Below, in pieces: positions 26,454 through 35,667 of a stretch of DNA of 64,000 bases. This DNA comes from CAYZED01 sp964477445. GTDB taxonomy: Bacteria > Bacillota > Clostridia > Lutisporales > Lutisporaceae. The DNA lies in NCBI GenBank assembly GCA_964477445.1, contig CAYZED010000007.1, forward strand, positions 1-64,000. Direction: 5' to 3'. The notes beneath the pieces were generated by a model. It saw nothing but the letters and a program-made list of their open reading frames with translations, was not told where the DNA came from and ran no database searches. The position numbers and the translations under genes are program-made. Positions within the stretch are counted from its first letter, which is position 1, and each line of letters begins with the position of its first letter.

Positions 26454-27705
26454 TAGTCCTCCTAAATCTTTTCCCAATTATTTTTATAAAGAAAGCTAAA
26501 AATGGCGCTGGATCTCTCCAATCCCAAATCGCATGTGCTTTTGGTCTAAAATATGAAAGCAATACTTTCATCAATGCCAATTGACCTTTTTTTAAATATT
26601 CTCTTACTGCAAAGAAGTCCTCGAAGGCATACCAAAAAACTAAATTTTTCTCTTCTGTAACGGATTTAGTTCCAATAGGCTGACCTGTTAATTCTTTATA
26701 TGCCAAAAGCGGCATGTTTATTCCGACTTTTTTAAGTAACACATTCAAAGTAGTGGTTCTTACATTGACCTCAATTAAGTAAAAATTCCCTGTATCCGCA
26801 TCTTTCTTAAATTCGATTTCAGCGAATCCTTTCCAACCGATAACTTCTAAGAATGGCGCCCCAATATTAAAAAGTTCTTGAACATATTTATGCTGAGTAT
26901 ATACAGAAGCTCCATAATTTATAGGGTATTGTCTAAGCTTTTGACAAGTAGTCCAATGAGTGACCTTTGAATTTTGGTCTAAATATGCATCAAATGTATA
27001 CATATGATCATCAAAGCCAGGAATTATTCTTTGAATTATTACTTCTAATCGCTCAGTCTTTGATCTCTCGATAGCCTCCAATAGTTCCATTTCATTATTA
27101 ACTACAAATAATTTTCGTCTGAATTTTCTAACAAAAGCTGGCGAATCAACCGGTTTAACCAAGCACGGATATTTGATTTCTTTGTTTACTTTTTCAACAA
27201 AGTTATCTGCACCAGGTTGGATACTCTCAGGAACCCTAACATTATGTTTCAGCGCAAATTTGCTTAAAATGCCCTTGTCCATAATATTTGTATAAAGTCC
27301 CTGCTCAGTTTGAGGAATAAGATAGTGCTCCTTCAGCTCAATCAAATATTTATCAACAAATTCAACATAAGGATCTGCTGTGGGAAACAATACTGGTTTA
27401 AATTCCTGTTTGTTTGCATATCCTATTAAGAACGCAAGTAATTCTTCAGCCTGTTTCTTATAATGAGGTGCGATTAGTTTTTCACTACAGTATTTCGAAG
27501 AAAAAGCATAAGCATTATCCTCCGAATAATCCACAGCGACAACGTATATACCATTTTCACCGAGACATCTCATTATGCTAAGACCAATGTAGTAATTTGC
27601 ACCAAGAACCACAGCTTTGTTTTTAATATTGGTATCTATGTATCCATAAGTTTCTTCATTTTTATTCGTTTTAATATTTCTATCAGCATCTTTAAATTTG
27701 TTCAT
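26440..27705 (-). CDS. ATP-grasp ligase (COG3919 / D-aspartate ligase-like)
   Basis: 421 residues. An N-terminal Rossmann-like part (AVVLGANYYIGLSIMRCLGE, about 32-51) is followed by an ATP-grasp fold with YPCLVKPVDSPAF, VIIQRIIPG and a magnesium site in FYLIEVNVRTTT. The C-terminus has WDWRDPAPFLAFF, which I associate with COG3919 carboxylate-amine ligases. One known member adds D-aspartate to lysine in the cell wall of enterococci. Here the gene lies between a MurE-like ligase and murF, overlapping murF by 14 nt, which strongly suggests a role in precursor synthesis such as adding a side-chain or stem residue. The substrate is inferred from context only. Confidence 0.75.
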   Translation of the reverse strand: MNKFKDADRNIKTNKNEETYGYIDTNIKNKAVVLGANYYIGLSIMRCLGENGIYVVAVDYSEDNAYAFSSKYCSEKLIAPHYKKQAEELLAFLIGYANKQEFKPVLFPTADPYVEFVDKYLIELKEHYLIPQTEQGLYTNIMDKGILSKFALKHNVRVPESIQPGADNFVEKVNKEIKYPCLVKPVDSPAFVRKFRRKLFVVNNEMELLEAIERSKTERLEVIIQRIIPGFDDHMYTFDAYLDQNSKVTHWTTCQKLRQYPINYGASVYTQHKYVQELFNIGAPFLEVIGWKGFAEIEFKKDADTGNFYLIEVNVRTTTLNVLLKKVGINMPLLAYKELTGQPIGTKSVTEEKNLVFWYAFEDFFAVREYLKKGQLALMKVLLSYFRPKAHAIWDWRDPAPFLAFFIKIIGKRFRRTNDKI

Positions 27706-27715
27706 TTTGCTCCTC

Positions 27716-29257
27716 CTACAACATTCCTGCGACTCTGTTTTTTAAAGGAGCAAAAAGCGCGCCCTTGTCAAAATCAGTTTTTAGTTTCGCGATTTCATTT
27801 AGTAGAATTCTCACCCCGTGGTCCATTCCTTGGCACCCTGCAAGCATTATTACATCATTATCTTCCACATCTTTGAGTACTGCCGAAATTCCATCATTAA
27901 GTTCCTCATAAAAATTAATTTTTATATCTGTATTTTTCATAACTTCCATGAAAACATTTACTTCTTCATCCGTTACTCTGTCTTTTTCGGTAGTTAAACT
28001 TATGCTTCTTGTGACATAAATTTCATCTAGCTGCAAGCGTTTAGACCATTTGACTATTGTTTCCGCATTTTCACGATTTACAACTGATCCTCTATTTCCA
28101 CGAATTGCATATAATAATTTCAGTTTTTTATATTTCATATACTTTAACGTTTCTAGTGTAATATCTATGTTTCCAATATTTGCAAAATGGTCGTCAATAA
28201 CCATAAAATCGTCTTCATAAACTAACTCAAAGCGTCTCTCAACACCTTTGAAATCCTTAAGCGCACTTTGAATATGTTCAACGCTAACATCACATAACAA
28301 ACCAATGGCTATCGCCACAAGCGAATTTACCACAGAGTGATATCCTGGAACCTTAAGTTCTACATTGAAACTGAATGGTATGTAATTCGTTTTTTCTGTG
28401 TTAAAACGTTTATTTGCCTTTACTTCGAATTTAGCTCTGCCCGATGAAAGATCAAGCCCAACACAGTTTATATCTGCTCTTTCGTTATTTACCCCAAATG
28501 TTAATACCTTTGCTTTTGTTTTGTTTATCAAAGTAGATGTATACTCGCAATCTAGATTTAGTATCGCCCACATTTTATCATTTGCATTAGTAATAAGGCT
28601 AGATTTTTGTTTAAAATACTCTTCGAAACTTCCATGTAAATCAATATGTTCACGACTAATGTTATTAAATGTAACTATGTCAAAATCTACGTTGCTACAT
28701 CGTTTTAGCTGTAATGCGGATGATGAAACTTCCATAGTCAGATGGGTTAATCCATTTGAAACCATTTTTGAAACATAATTCTGCAGATCATAGGATTCTG
28801 GCGTAGTAAGATCAGACGCAATTATTTCATCACCAGTTTTAATCATCACTGTTCCAATTAAGCCCGTTTTATAGTTTTCTTCTGTTAATATTCTGTCTAC
28901 CATAAAAGCAGTTGTTGTTTTTCCATTAGTTGCAGTAATTCCAATGACTTTCATTTTAGTAGTTGGGTTATCAAAAAAGTTACTGCTGCAAGTCGCCAAA
29001 GCAATCCTTCCATCAGTAACTTTAATTTGAGGAATATCAATGCCAATCTGATAATCCTCCACTATTATTGCGGCGCACCCTTTTTCGATAGCCATAGAAA
29101 TATATTTATGTCCATCAGTTTTATAACCTTTAATACAAACAAACAAATCGCCTTTTTTCACTCTAGCCGAATGATACGAGATTCCATCAATCTCTATTTC
29201 TTTGAAATTATACGTTTCAATAATATCGATATTTATAAGAACTTCATTTAATAACAT
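27716..29257 (-). CDS. Divergent MurE-like Mur ligase
   Basis: 513 residues from the ATG at 29257 (GGAGG at 7 nt). The three Mur-ligase domains are present. The substrate loop is KKGDLFVCIKGYKTDGH, the ATP loop ATNGKTTT, then LTTPE, MEVSSSAL and REHIDLHGSFEEY, and the GVERRFELV domain boundary. However, the C-terminal domain lacks what MurE uses to choose its amino acid. The DNPR (mDAP) or DNPA-type (Lys) motif is replaced by TRSISL, and the GKGHE motif by GCQGMDH. The HTPD and GCGGDRD regions are also altered. It sits in the normal murE position ahead of murF, with an ATP-grasp ligase between. It may add a different amino acid, or a true MurE may be elsewhere. Confidence 0.8.
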   Translation of the reverse strand: MLLNEVLINIDIIETYNFKEIEIDGISYHSARVKKGDLFVCIKGYKTDGHKYISMAIEKGCAAIIVEDYQIGIDIPQIKVTDGRIALATCSSNFFDNPTTKMKVIGITATNGKTTTAFMVDRILTEENYKTGLIGTVMIKTGDEIIASDLTTPESYDLQNYVSKMVSNGLTHLTMEVSSSALQLKRCSNVDFDIVTFNNISREHIDLHGSFEEYFKQKSSLITNANDKMWAILNLDCEYTSTLINKTKAKVLTFGVNNERADINCVGLDLSSGRAKFEVKANKRFNTEKTNYIPFSFNVELKVPGYHSVVNSLVAIAIGLLCDVSVEHIQSALKDFKGVERRFELVYEDDFMVIDDHFANIGNIDITLETLKYMKYKKLKLLYAIRGNRGSVVNRENAETIVKWSKRLQLDEIYVTRSISLTTEKDRVTDEEVNVFMEVMKNTDIKINFYEELNDGISAVLKDVEDNDVIMLAGCQGMDHGVRILLNEIAKLKTDFDKGALFAPLKNRVAGML

Positions 29258-29586
29258 CCTTTTACCTCCATACCAAACTTGTATATAAATTTTCCCACAA
29301 GCTAAAATATAAGTCAATTAACATTGAAATTGTGTATCATGCAAAAAGTGTTTAATTTATCCCTGTTTTTTAATTTATTAACGTTAGATATATTATACAT
29401 CTGCTTATCAAAAATCTTCGAAGAATATCCCCACTTCAAATTTATCTGAGATTAAGTGGTGGGTAATTCACATGAATAAACAAATAACAGTGCATTGCCC
29501 ATTTTTACACATTATTGCATTGACTTTGAATTTAACAAATGATAAGGTTAAATAGTATAGGTCTAATCACAAGGAGGTGTATGACA
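29258..29586. other. Divergent intergenic region between the MurE-like and FliD-like genes
   Basis: It must hold promoters in both directions. For the plus strand TTGACT near 29520 and a weak -10 are seen. For the minus strand a TATAAT (29397-29392) lacks a good -35. No operator or RNA element was recognised. Confidence 0.4.
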
Positions 29587-30846
29587 ATGTCGATATCCAT
29601 TAATAATTACAGGATGTTTCAACAGCTATTAACGAACCCCTTGTCACCATCTGAGTCTACCGCTTCATCTAATGCTATTTTCAATGCTAGTATTAATGCT
29701 CTTTACGGCAGAAAAATTAACAACATAGCTAGGAATGAGCTAACTTCATACCTTCAATCGTTTTCTGCACAAGCTGGATCATTAAAAACCTCGTCAAATC
29801 TACTTAATGTCTCCAATAAAGATTCCGCTTTTAGCACTAGAACTGCGACGGTTGGAAACAAGGAAGTTATTGCAGCTACTGCAAAGACTGGGGCAGAAAT
29901 TAAGAATTATTCCATCAAAGTAGATAGTGTCGCAAAAAAGCAAGTAAATAAAGGGGAAAGCAAGGAAGCAGCCGCTATTAATACATCAGGCTCAGGTACA
30001 AAAACCTTCACCATTGAAGCTGCTGGTAAAAAAACTAATATTAGCATTGAAGTGAAGAGTTATTATACAAACCGTGATGTCATGAGACTCGCCAGCGACG
30101 CCATTAACAAATCTGGTGCAGGCGTAAATAGCAGGATAATTGAAGATGGAAGCGGAAAAATATCTTTTGAAATAGCAGGTAATAAGACTGGCGCTTCTAA
30201 TAAGTTTAGTGTTTCTGACAAAGAGGGAACACTTGCGGCCGATCTTAATGTTATTCAAGCTACTCAAGAGAGTTCAAATTCAAAATTTAAAATTGACGAT
30301 AAAGAAATGTCTTCTGAAACTAACGAAATAAAAATAGATAATGATAGAGTTTCAATTGTTTTGAGAAGTGTTGGTGAAACCACAATTAATGTTTCTCAAG
30401 ATAATAAAAAAGTTACCGATGCCGCCGAAACCCTTGCTTCAAGCTATAACAATACTATGGACTACTTAAAACAAAATAATATTTCTTCAGGAACCGCAAA
30501 GTTAACTAAAGAATTGGAGAATGTTGTCAGATTTAAACAATCATCTTTAGAAAGTATTGGTTTTAAGACGGGATCAGACGGTAAGCTATCAGTGGATTCA
30601 AAAAAATTCGAATCATCATTGAAAGAAAGCCCTGATCGTGTTAAAAATGTGCTTTCTGGCGCTGATGGATTTGCTAATAAGCTAGATAAAATTGCTACCC
30701 AAGCAATAAGCAAACCAATAGTAAATTTTATGGACTTAACAAAAAAAGAAAAAGACCAGAAACAAGCGGATTCAAAAGAAATCGTTCGTCAGTTATCTTT
30801 AAACAACATAAGTCAACAAGGTATATTATTTGATTCTTTAACATAA
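29587..30846 (+). CDS. Orphan FliD-like flagellar cap protein lacking the C-terminal coil
   Basis: 419 residues from the ATG at 29587 (AGGAGG at 9 nt; an ATG at 29581 is 3 nt from it). The N-terminal helix region and AFSTRTATVGNKEVIAATA match FliD_N. The middle has a hook-IN-like segment (about 135-215), and LESIGFKTGSDGKLSVDSKK with DRVKNVL matches FliD_C. The usual C-terminal coiled coil that inserts into the filament tip is absent; the protein ends with a short charged tail. No other flagellar gene is near. It is the only plus-strand gene inside the cell-wall cluster. It could be a secreted adhesin-like protein or a true cap. Confidence 0.75.
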   Translation: MSISINNYRMFQQLLTNPLSPSESTASSNAIFNASINALYGRKINNIARNELTSYLQSFSAQAGSLKTSSNLLNVSNKDSAFSTRTATVGNKEVIAATAKTGAEIKNYSIKVDSVAKKQVNKGESKEAAAINTSGSGTKTFTIEAAGKKTNISIEVKSYYTNRDVMRLASDAINKSGAGVNSRIIEDGSGKISFEIAGNKTGASNKFSVSDKEGTLAADLNVIQATQESSNSKFKIDDKEMSSETNEIKIDNDRVSIVLRSVGETTINVSQDNKKVTDAAETLASSYNNTMDYLKQNNISSGTAKLTKELENVVRFKQSSLESIGFKTGSDGKLSVDSKKFESSLKESPDRVKNVLSGADGFANKLDKIATQAISKPIVNFMDLTKKEKDQKQADSKEIVRQLSLNNISQQGILFDSLT

Positions 30847-30850
30847 ACGA

Positions 30851-30873
30851 AAAAAGCGGCTTCGGCCGCTTTT
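30851..30873. terminator. Bidirectional intrinsic terminator with UUCG loop
   Basis: A perfect 9-bp stem (aaaagcggc / gccgctttt) closes on a ttcg tetraloop and lies 6 nt after the FliD-like stop. It separates convergent genes, and the A/T ends serve either strand. Confidence 0.85.
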
Positions 30874-30902
30874 AACTATGTCTAATGAATGAAATGAAAT
30901 TT

Positions 30903-31412
30903 TTAATCCAAATTTATTATGCTTGCGTGTAACTTTTCATTTTCGATTTCGATAATTGCCACTGTGTGATGTCGCTCGAATCTTTTGTCCATTGCTGACC
31001 CAGGATTAACTATTAGCATTCCATCAACTTCTTTAACTAAGGGAGCATGAGTATGTCCGAAAATCAAACAATCCAGCTTCGTTTTTTCAAAATTCATATA
31101 TGCACTTCGCCAGGCATTTTCACCTCGAGTATTCCCATGTGTTATTCCTATCTTTTTACCACTAATTTCAATAACTTTTGTGGTTTTTAAGATTTGCTTT
31201 AAGTTATAATTGTCCATATTCCCCGCAACCGCAACAACTGGAGCGATTTGTTCAAGATCTTCAATAACATCATGAATTAAGAGATCTCCACAGTGAACTA
31301 TTAGATTAACATCTTCAAAAATTTTATAAACAGTTGTCGGTAGATTATTTCCTCCATACTTAATATGAGTATCTGAAATAACACCAATTTTTATTATTTC
31401 TTTCTCGGTCAT
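30903..31412 (-). CDS. YfcE/MJ0936-type metallophosphoesterase
   Basis: 169 residues with the calcineurin-like metal motifs: GVISDTHI (D-x-H), HCGDLL (G-D), AGNMDN (G-N-x-D), GITHGN and FGHTHAP. This small family hydrolyses phosphodiesters in vitro; the natural substrate is not known. The start shares one base with the stop of the DUF1189 gene. It ends the mraZ-side transcript, followed by the UUCG hairpin. Confidence 0.9.
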   Translation of the reverse strand: MTEKEIIKIGVISDTHIKYGGNNLPTTVYKIFEDVNLIVHCGDLLIHDVIEDLEQIAPVVAVAGNMDNYNLKQILKTTKVIEISGKKIGITHGNTRGENAWRSAYMNFEKTKLDCLIFGHTHAPLVKEVDGMLIVNPGSAMDKRFERHHTVAIIEIENEKLHASIINLD

Positions 31413-32185
31413 TACAAAATACCAGTCTCTTCAGGTCTGTACGCTCTTAGAGCCATAACTACATAAACCAATGATATTAGCCAGAAAATGAGCCAATGAA
31501 AACTAACCCCCGCCAGATCAAAGAATAGCCCCAAAAGCATCGGAAGTGTAAGTGAGTATGCACTAATTAAAAAATACTCTTTCCAAGTAAATTTGACATT
31601 CATAAACTTACCAATTAAAACAGCGATAGATGCTAAAACCACTACATTAAGTAATTTAAGAGCATAGATAAAAGGGAATATAAAAATTAAAACAAAAATA
31701 ATATAAACCTTCAAATTCTCTAAAAAGCCAATTATAAATTTCTTGTTTATGTTTGATTGGATTCCAGCACTAAATTCTTTGTAAAATATTGTTTGGAGTC
31801 TAGAGTCGTTTTTTATAACAGCTTGATCTTTATAAAAAACCATATAACTCTGATATTTTGTATTCATTTCATCTAAGCTAATAGTTTTGTTTATGTCTAT
31901 CAAAAACGCGGTGGTTTCCTCTTTTACTAGATATTGAACCGAGTCGCCACTCCAATTAAGTACTCCGTTGCTCATACTGAATTCTGGAAATTCATTTTTG
32001 AACTTATTTTTCCAGTTATTAATTTCACTATCAAAAATAAGCCAAGTCTTAACTGATCCGATTGAAAAAATCACAAGAACTAATATCGCTAAATAGGCAA
32101 ATACTCTTTTATAGCTATTCTTTCTCAGAATATTATAGAATTCGAAATTAACAACACTTTCCTTCATTTCAAGTAAAAAATTCAT
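31412..32185 (-). CDS. DUF1189 membrane protein
   Basis: 257 residues. A first membrane segment (about 28-48) is followed by an extracellular domain (49-155) with FPEFSMSNGVLNWSGD, then about four closely packed membrane segments to the end. This matches the DUF1189 family of Firmicutes, whose role is unknown. GGAGGAAG lies immediately before the ATG. It sits directly after the class B PBP gene (26 nt), so a link to wall synthesis is possible but not shown. Confidence 0.8.
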   Translation of the reverse strand: MNFLLEMKESVVNFEFYNILRKNSYKRVFAYLAILVLVIFSIGSVKTWLIFDSEINNWKNKFKNEFPEFSMSNGVLNWSGDSVQYLVKEETTAFLIDINKTISLDEMNTKYQSYMVFYKDQAVIKNDSRLQTIFYKEFSAGIQSNINKKFIIGFLENLKVYIIFVLIFIFPFIYALKLLNVVVLASIAVLIGKFMNVKFTWKEYFLISAYSLTLPMLLGLFFDLAGVSFHWLIFWLISLVYVVMALRAYRPEETGIL

Positions 32186-32211
32186 CTTCTTCCTCCAACA
32201 CCTTATCCAAT

Positions 32212-34026
32212 TTATTTCTTTTTCAACGCTTCCAATTCTTTAACTGTATATTGAGGTTCAACATTAAGATATCTTAAAATATCAGTTAGCATTTCTTTTG
32301 TGGCTCTTCCAGCAATTATTCCCCCGAAAATACTATTTCCATTCGGTTCGTCTATTATTGTAAGCAATGCGATTTTTGGATTATTCGCTGGCGCCATAGC
32401 CACGTATGAAGCCACATAAAGACCTTCTTTATATACTCCACCCACTGCTTTTTGGGCTGTTCCAGTTTTTGCGGCTATTCTATATCCAGGAATATAGCCC
32501 TCTTTTCCAGTAGCATATGTTGCTGTATATTCCATAAAATCTAAAAGCGTATTTGCGGTTTCTTTTGAAATTACTTGTCTTACCACCTTAGGACTGAGCG
32601 TAGTTTTCGAGGTCCCATCAGGATTCAAAATTCGTTTAACTATTCTTGGCTCCATTAAATATCCATTATTACCAATCGCGCAAACTGCTGTGAGTAATTG
32701 AAGAGGTGTTACATTTATACCCTGACCAAAAGACATATTAGCAAGTTCTACAGGCCCTATTTGGTTAAGTTCTCTTAGCGATCCAGCAGTCTCACCCGGC
32801 AACTGAACACCAGTATATTGTCCAAAACCAAACGCCTTTACATATTTTAGAAATTTTACTTCGCCTAGGTTCAGAGCTACTTCCACCACCACAGGGTTAC
32901 AAGAGTTCCCTATTGCTTCTTTAAAAGTTTCAACTCCATGAGGGTCTGGATATCTCCAACACTTCATTATTCTATCATATACTTCTATATAACCTTTGTC
33001 ATAAAATTTATCATTTGGTTTAACTGACTTCTCCTCAAGCGCTGCCGCTGCAGTAAATAATTTAAAAGGCGATCCTGGTTCATAAGCATCTGCCACAGCT
33101 GGATTTCTCCAAATCCTATAATATGAATTGACCTGTTCAGTGGAACTTAGCTTAGACCATTGACTTGCAGTATATTCTGAAGGTATTTTTCTCGGATCAT
33201 TAGAATCAAAATCTGGCTTAGATGTCATACCTAAAATATCACCAGTTTTTGGATCCATAGCTAAAACAGTTACTCTTTTTGCCTTATTTATTTCCAACGC
33301 TTTAACTGCAGACTTCTCTATGTAATGCTGTATCGTTTCATCAAGTGTTAGCACTAAGCTTGAACCATCCTGTGCCGCTACATACCTACCTTCACTTCCA
33401 GGTAACTGTATCCCCCTGGCATCGGTTAGTTTAATGTCTCTCCCAGGCAATCCATTAAGTACACTTTCAAATTTTTGCTCTATTCCTTCTTGCCCTTGGT
33501 TGTCAATGTCTGTAAAACCTAAAATATAAGAAGCAAAATTACTCTGGGTGTAGTATCTTTTCGTATCATCGTAGTAAAGAAGCCCAACGTGCTTACCTTC
33601 ATCAATTTCTTTTACTAAATTTCCTACTGAATCTACATCTACTTTCTTCTTAATTAAAACTGTATCTTTTTTAGAATTGAGTTTTTCTAGAACGTCACTT
33701 TTATTAAGGAATAGTTTTTTTGATAGCAACAAAGCCAGACCTTCCTTGTCTTTAACAAGATCAGGTCTGACATAGAATTCATATGCAGGTGAACTAATGG
33801 CTAATTTTTTATAATTCCTATCAAGAATGTCGCCTCGGATAGAAGGTAAAACTTGATCTCTTGTCCACTGTGCAATAGCTTTTTGTTTATATACATTCTT
33901 CCCAATAATCTGAATATAAGATAATCCGCACAAAATTGCAACAACTGGTAAAATAAAAACCACAATTGTGAAAATAAGTATATTTCTTTGCGAACGCTTT
34001 TTTCGACTATTCAATATAACACCCAT
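32212..34026 (-). CDS. Class B penicillin-binding protein (FtsI/SpoVD type)
   Basis: 604 residues. It has a membrane anchor (about 16-40), a pedestal domain with RGDILDRNYKKLA, and a transpeptidase domain with S319-P-F-K322, S375-C-N377 and K520-T-G522. No C-terminal PASTA domains are present, so it is shorter than SpoVD or PBP2x. It cross-links septal peptidoglycan together with the SEDS polymerase encoded further down the cluster. It follows the ftsL gene by 6 nt. FtsI is the likely vegetative role; a sporulation role cannot be excluded. Confidence 0.95.
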   Translation of the reverse strand: MGVILNSRKKRSQRNILIFTIVVFILPVVAILCGLSYIQIIGKNVYKQKAIAQWTRDQVLPSIRGDILDRNYKKLAISSPAYEFYVRPDLVKDKEGLALLLSKKLFLNKSDVLEKLNSKKDTVLIKKKVDVDSVGNLVKEIDEGKHVGLLYYDDTKRYYTQSNFASYILGFTDIDNQGQEGIEQKFESVLNGLPGRDIKLTDARGIQLPGSEGRYVAAQDGSSLVLTLDETIQHYIEKSAVKALEINKAKRVTVLAMDPKTGDILGMTSKPDFDSNDPRKIPSEYTASQWSKLSSTEQVNSYYRIWRNPAVADAYEPGSPFKLFTAAAALEEKSVKPNDKFYDKGYIEVYDRIMKCWRYPDPHGVETFKEAIGNSCNPVVVEVALNLGEVKFLKYVKAFGFGQYTGVQLPGETAGSLRELNQIGPVELANMSFGQGINVTPLQLLTAVCAIGNNGYLMEPRIVKRILNPDGTSKTTLSPKVVRQVISKETANTLLDFMEYTATYATGKEGYIPGYRIAAKTGTAQKAVGGVYKEGLYVASYVAMAPANNPKIALLTIIDEPNGNSIFGGIIAGRATKEMLTDILRYLNVEPQYTVKELEALKKK

Positions 34027-34032
34027 TCACTA

Positions 34033-34596
34033 TCAGTTATTTCTGACAGTGCCTGTAATCCCGGCAATTATCTGCCTAATAAAAATAATAGCTTTTTCTT
34101 CTTGTACTTCTGAAACATCATAATAACCGCTTAAATCTCTATTGTCAATTATTTTCTTAACCTCCACAAGGACATAAGTGATTTGCTTTTGAACGTTAGG
34201 ATATTGCATTTTCATTTCTTCTGTTGCTTTTTTTTCTAATTCATCAAGATTTACTGACTTCATTAATCTTACATTAACATCTTTATTTATGTTAAGTGCA
34301 ACTTCATAGTCTTTATTTAGAGTTTCAATACTGTAGTTAATCTCTGCTATATAAGCAGTTCTTGATACAAGTAATAATGCAATAGCAAAACAAAAAATTA
34401 GGCTAAGTGAAATTCTAAAAACGCTTGTTTTTGGTTTTCGCTCTTGTTTCCTTTTTCGTCTAATATCCTTCTTTGTATCTTGACTATTACCTTTTCGTTT
34501 AGTTCCATAGTCAGAGGGAAATTCCAACGGCCTAGCAGTTGAGTTTTTATATTCTAAGTAATCATAATCATATGCGGAGCTTTGTTTTGGCGGCAT
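34033..34596 (-). CDS. ftsL: FtsL-like division protein
   Basis: 187 residues. A basic cytoplasmic tail (KRKGNSQDTKKDIRRKRKQE) is followed by one membrane segment (about 61-80) and a short coiled coil (84-130). The last 60 residues are diverged. FtsL proteins are poorly conserved, so the call rests on topology and position between rsmH and the PBP gene. In the divisome it partners FtsQ/DivIB. AAGGAGG lies 7 nt before the ATG. Confidence 0.8.
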   Translation of the reverse strand: MPPKQSSAYDYDYLEYKNSTARPLEFPSDYGTKRKGNSQDTKKDIRRKRKQERKPKTSVFRISLSLIFCFAIALLLVSRTAYIAEINYSIETLNKDYEVALNINKDVNVRLMKSVNLDELEKKATEEMKMQYPNVQKQITYVLVEVKKIIDNRDLSGYYDVSEVQEEKAIIFIRQIIAGITGTVRNN

Positions 34597-34681
34597 TGTA
34601 TCCCTCCTTCCAATTATTTATCATTCAATCTTTTCTATTAAAGTTTAGCGAGCTTAATTAAGACGTAGCTATTAGCTCGGC

Positions 34682-35628
34682 TTATAACTTTTCTGCACCT
34701 CGAAGTTTTGCGCTCTTCGATCTAATATTTACTTTTAATTCTTCTTCCGATGCTGTTATTGGTTTCCTAGTTATAATTTTTAATTGNNNNNNNNNNTTCC
34801 ACAAACACAAATTGGAAATTTCGGAGGACACGTACATGGCTTTTCCATTTGATTGAACCAACTTTTTACGATTCTATCTTCCAAACTGTGAAAAGTTATT
34901 ATGACAAACCTTCCTCCAGGCAATAACAGTTTTGTGCCGTCTTCCAACGCTTTTTTCAAAACTCCCAACTCATTATTTACTTCTATTCTAATTGCTTGAA
35001 AAGTGCGTTTTGCTGGATGTGATTTATCTTCTTGCGCCGCTCTCGGAATAGCTTTGTTAATTATATCCGCCAGTTCCTTCGTACTTGAAAAAGGCTTATC
35101 TTTTCTATATTCACAAATAAATTTTACGATTCTTACAGCCCATTTTTCTTCGCCATATTCTCTTAGAATTTTCACTAGCTTTTCTTCGCTATAAGTATTG
35201 ACTACAATTTCCGCAGTAAGTGATGAGGAACTATCCATTCTCATATCAAGCGGTCCATCTGTCATATAACTGAAGCCACGTTCACCTTCGTCAATTTGAT
35301 GTGAAGAGACACCTATGTCCAGCAATATCCCATCTACCTTTTCGATACCGAGTTTTGCTGTTACTTCTTCAATATTTGAAAAATTATCTTTTACAATTAC
35401 TACTCCATCAAAGGGTTTAAGTCTTTCAGTTGCACTTTTTATCGCATTGTCATCTTGATCTATTCCAATAAGCATTCCGCCAGGTTGCATTTTTTCTGCA
35501 ATCATACTTGAATGTCCTGCTCCTCCTAAAGTTCCATCAATATATATTCCACCTGGTTTTATATTTAAGAGATCCAAAGTCTCCTTTGGCAAGACCGGAA
35601 TATGGCTAAAATCCATGCAATCACCCAA
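34682..35628 (-). CDS. rsmH: 16S rRNA (cytosine-1402-N4) methyltransferase RsmH, crossing a contig gap
   Basis: SAM-dependent enzyme acting on the ribosomal decoding site. The motifs HIPVLPKE, GTLGGAGHS, DILLDIGVSSHQIDEGERGFS and RTFQAIRIEVN are typical. Ten N (34787-34796) interrupt it after CVCG; beyond the gap the C-terminus continues as QLKIITRKPITASEEE and ends AKLRGAEKL with TAA at 34682. A true gap of about 8 bases keeps the frame, gives 314 residues and would supply the usual two or three residues missing. The gene therefore seems intact. Start context is weak. It lies 39 nt after mraZ. Confidence 0.94.
34787..34796. other. Assembly gap (10 N) in rsmH
   Basis: Frame and family spacing suggest that about 8 bases are really missing here. 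Confidence 0.95.
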
Positions 35629-35667
35629 TTTCGTTAAATTCCCGTTTATATGAAGTGTTAAGTTTCT

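Noticed and set aside
34682..34800. rsmH ending early
   Set aside because: The true C-terminus (AKLRGAEKL) lies beyond the N run and restores the family length.
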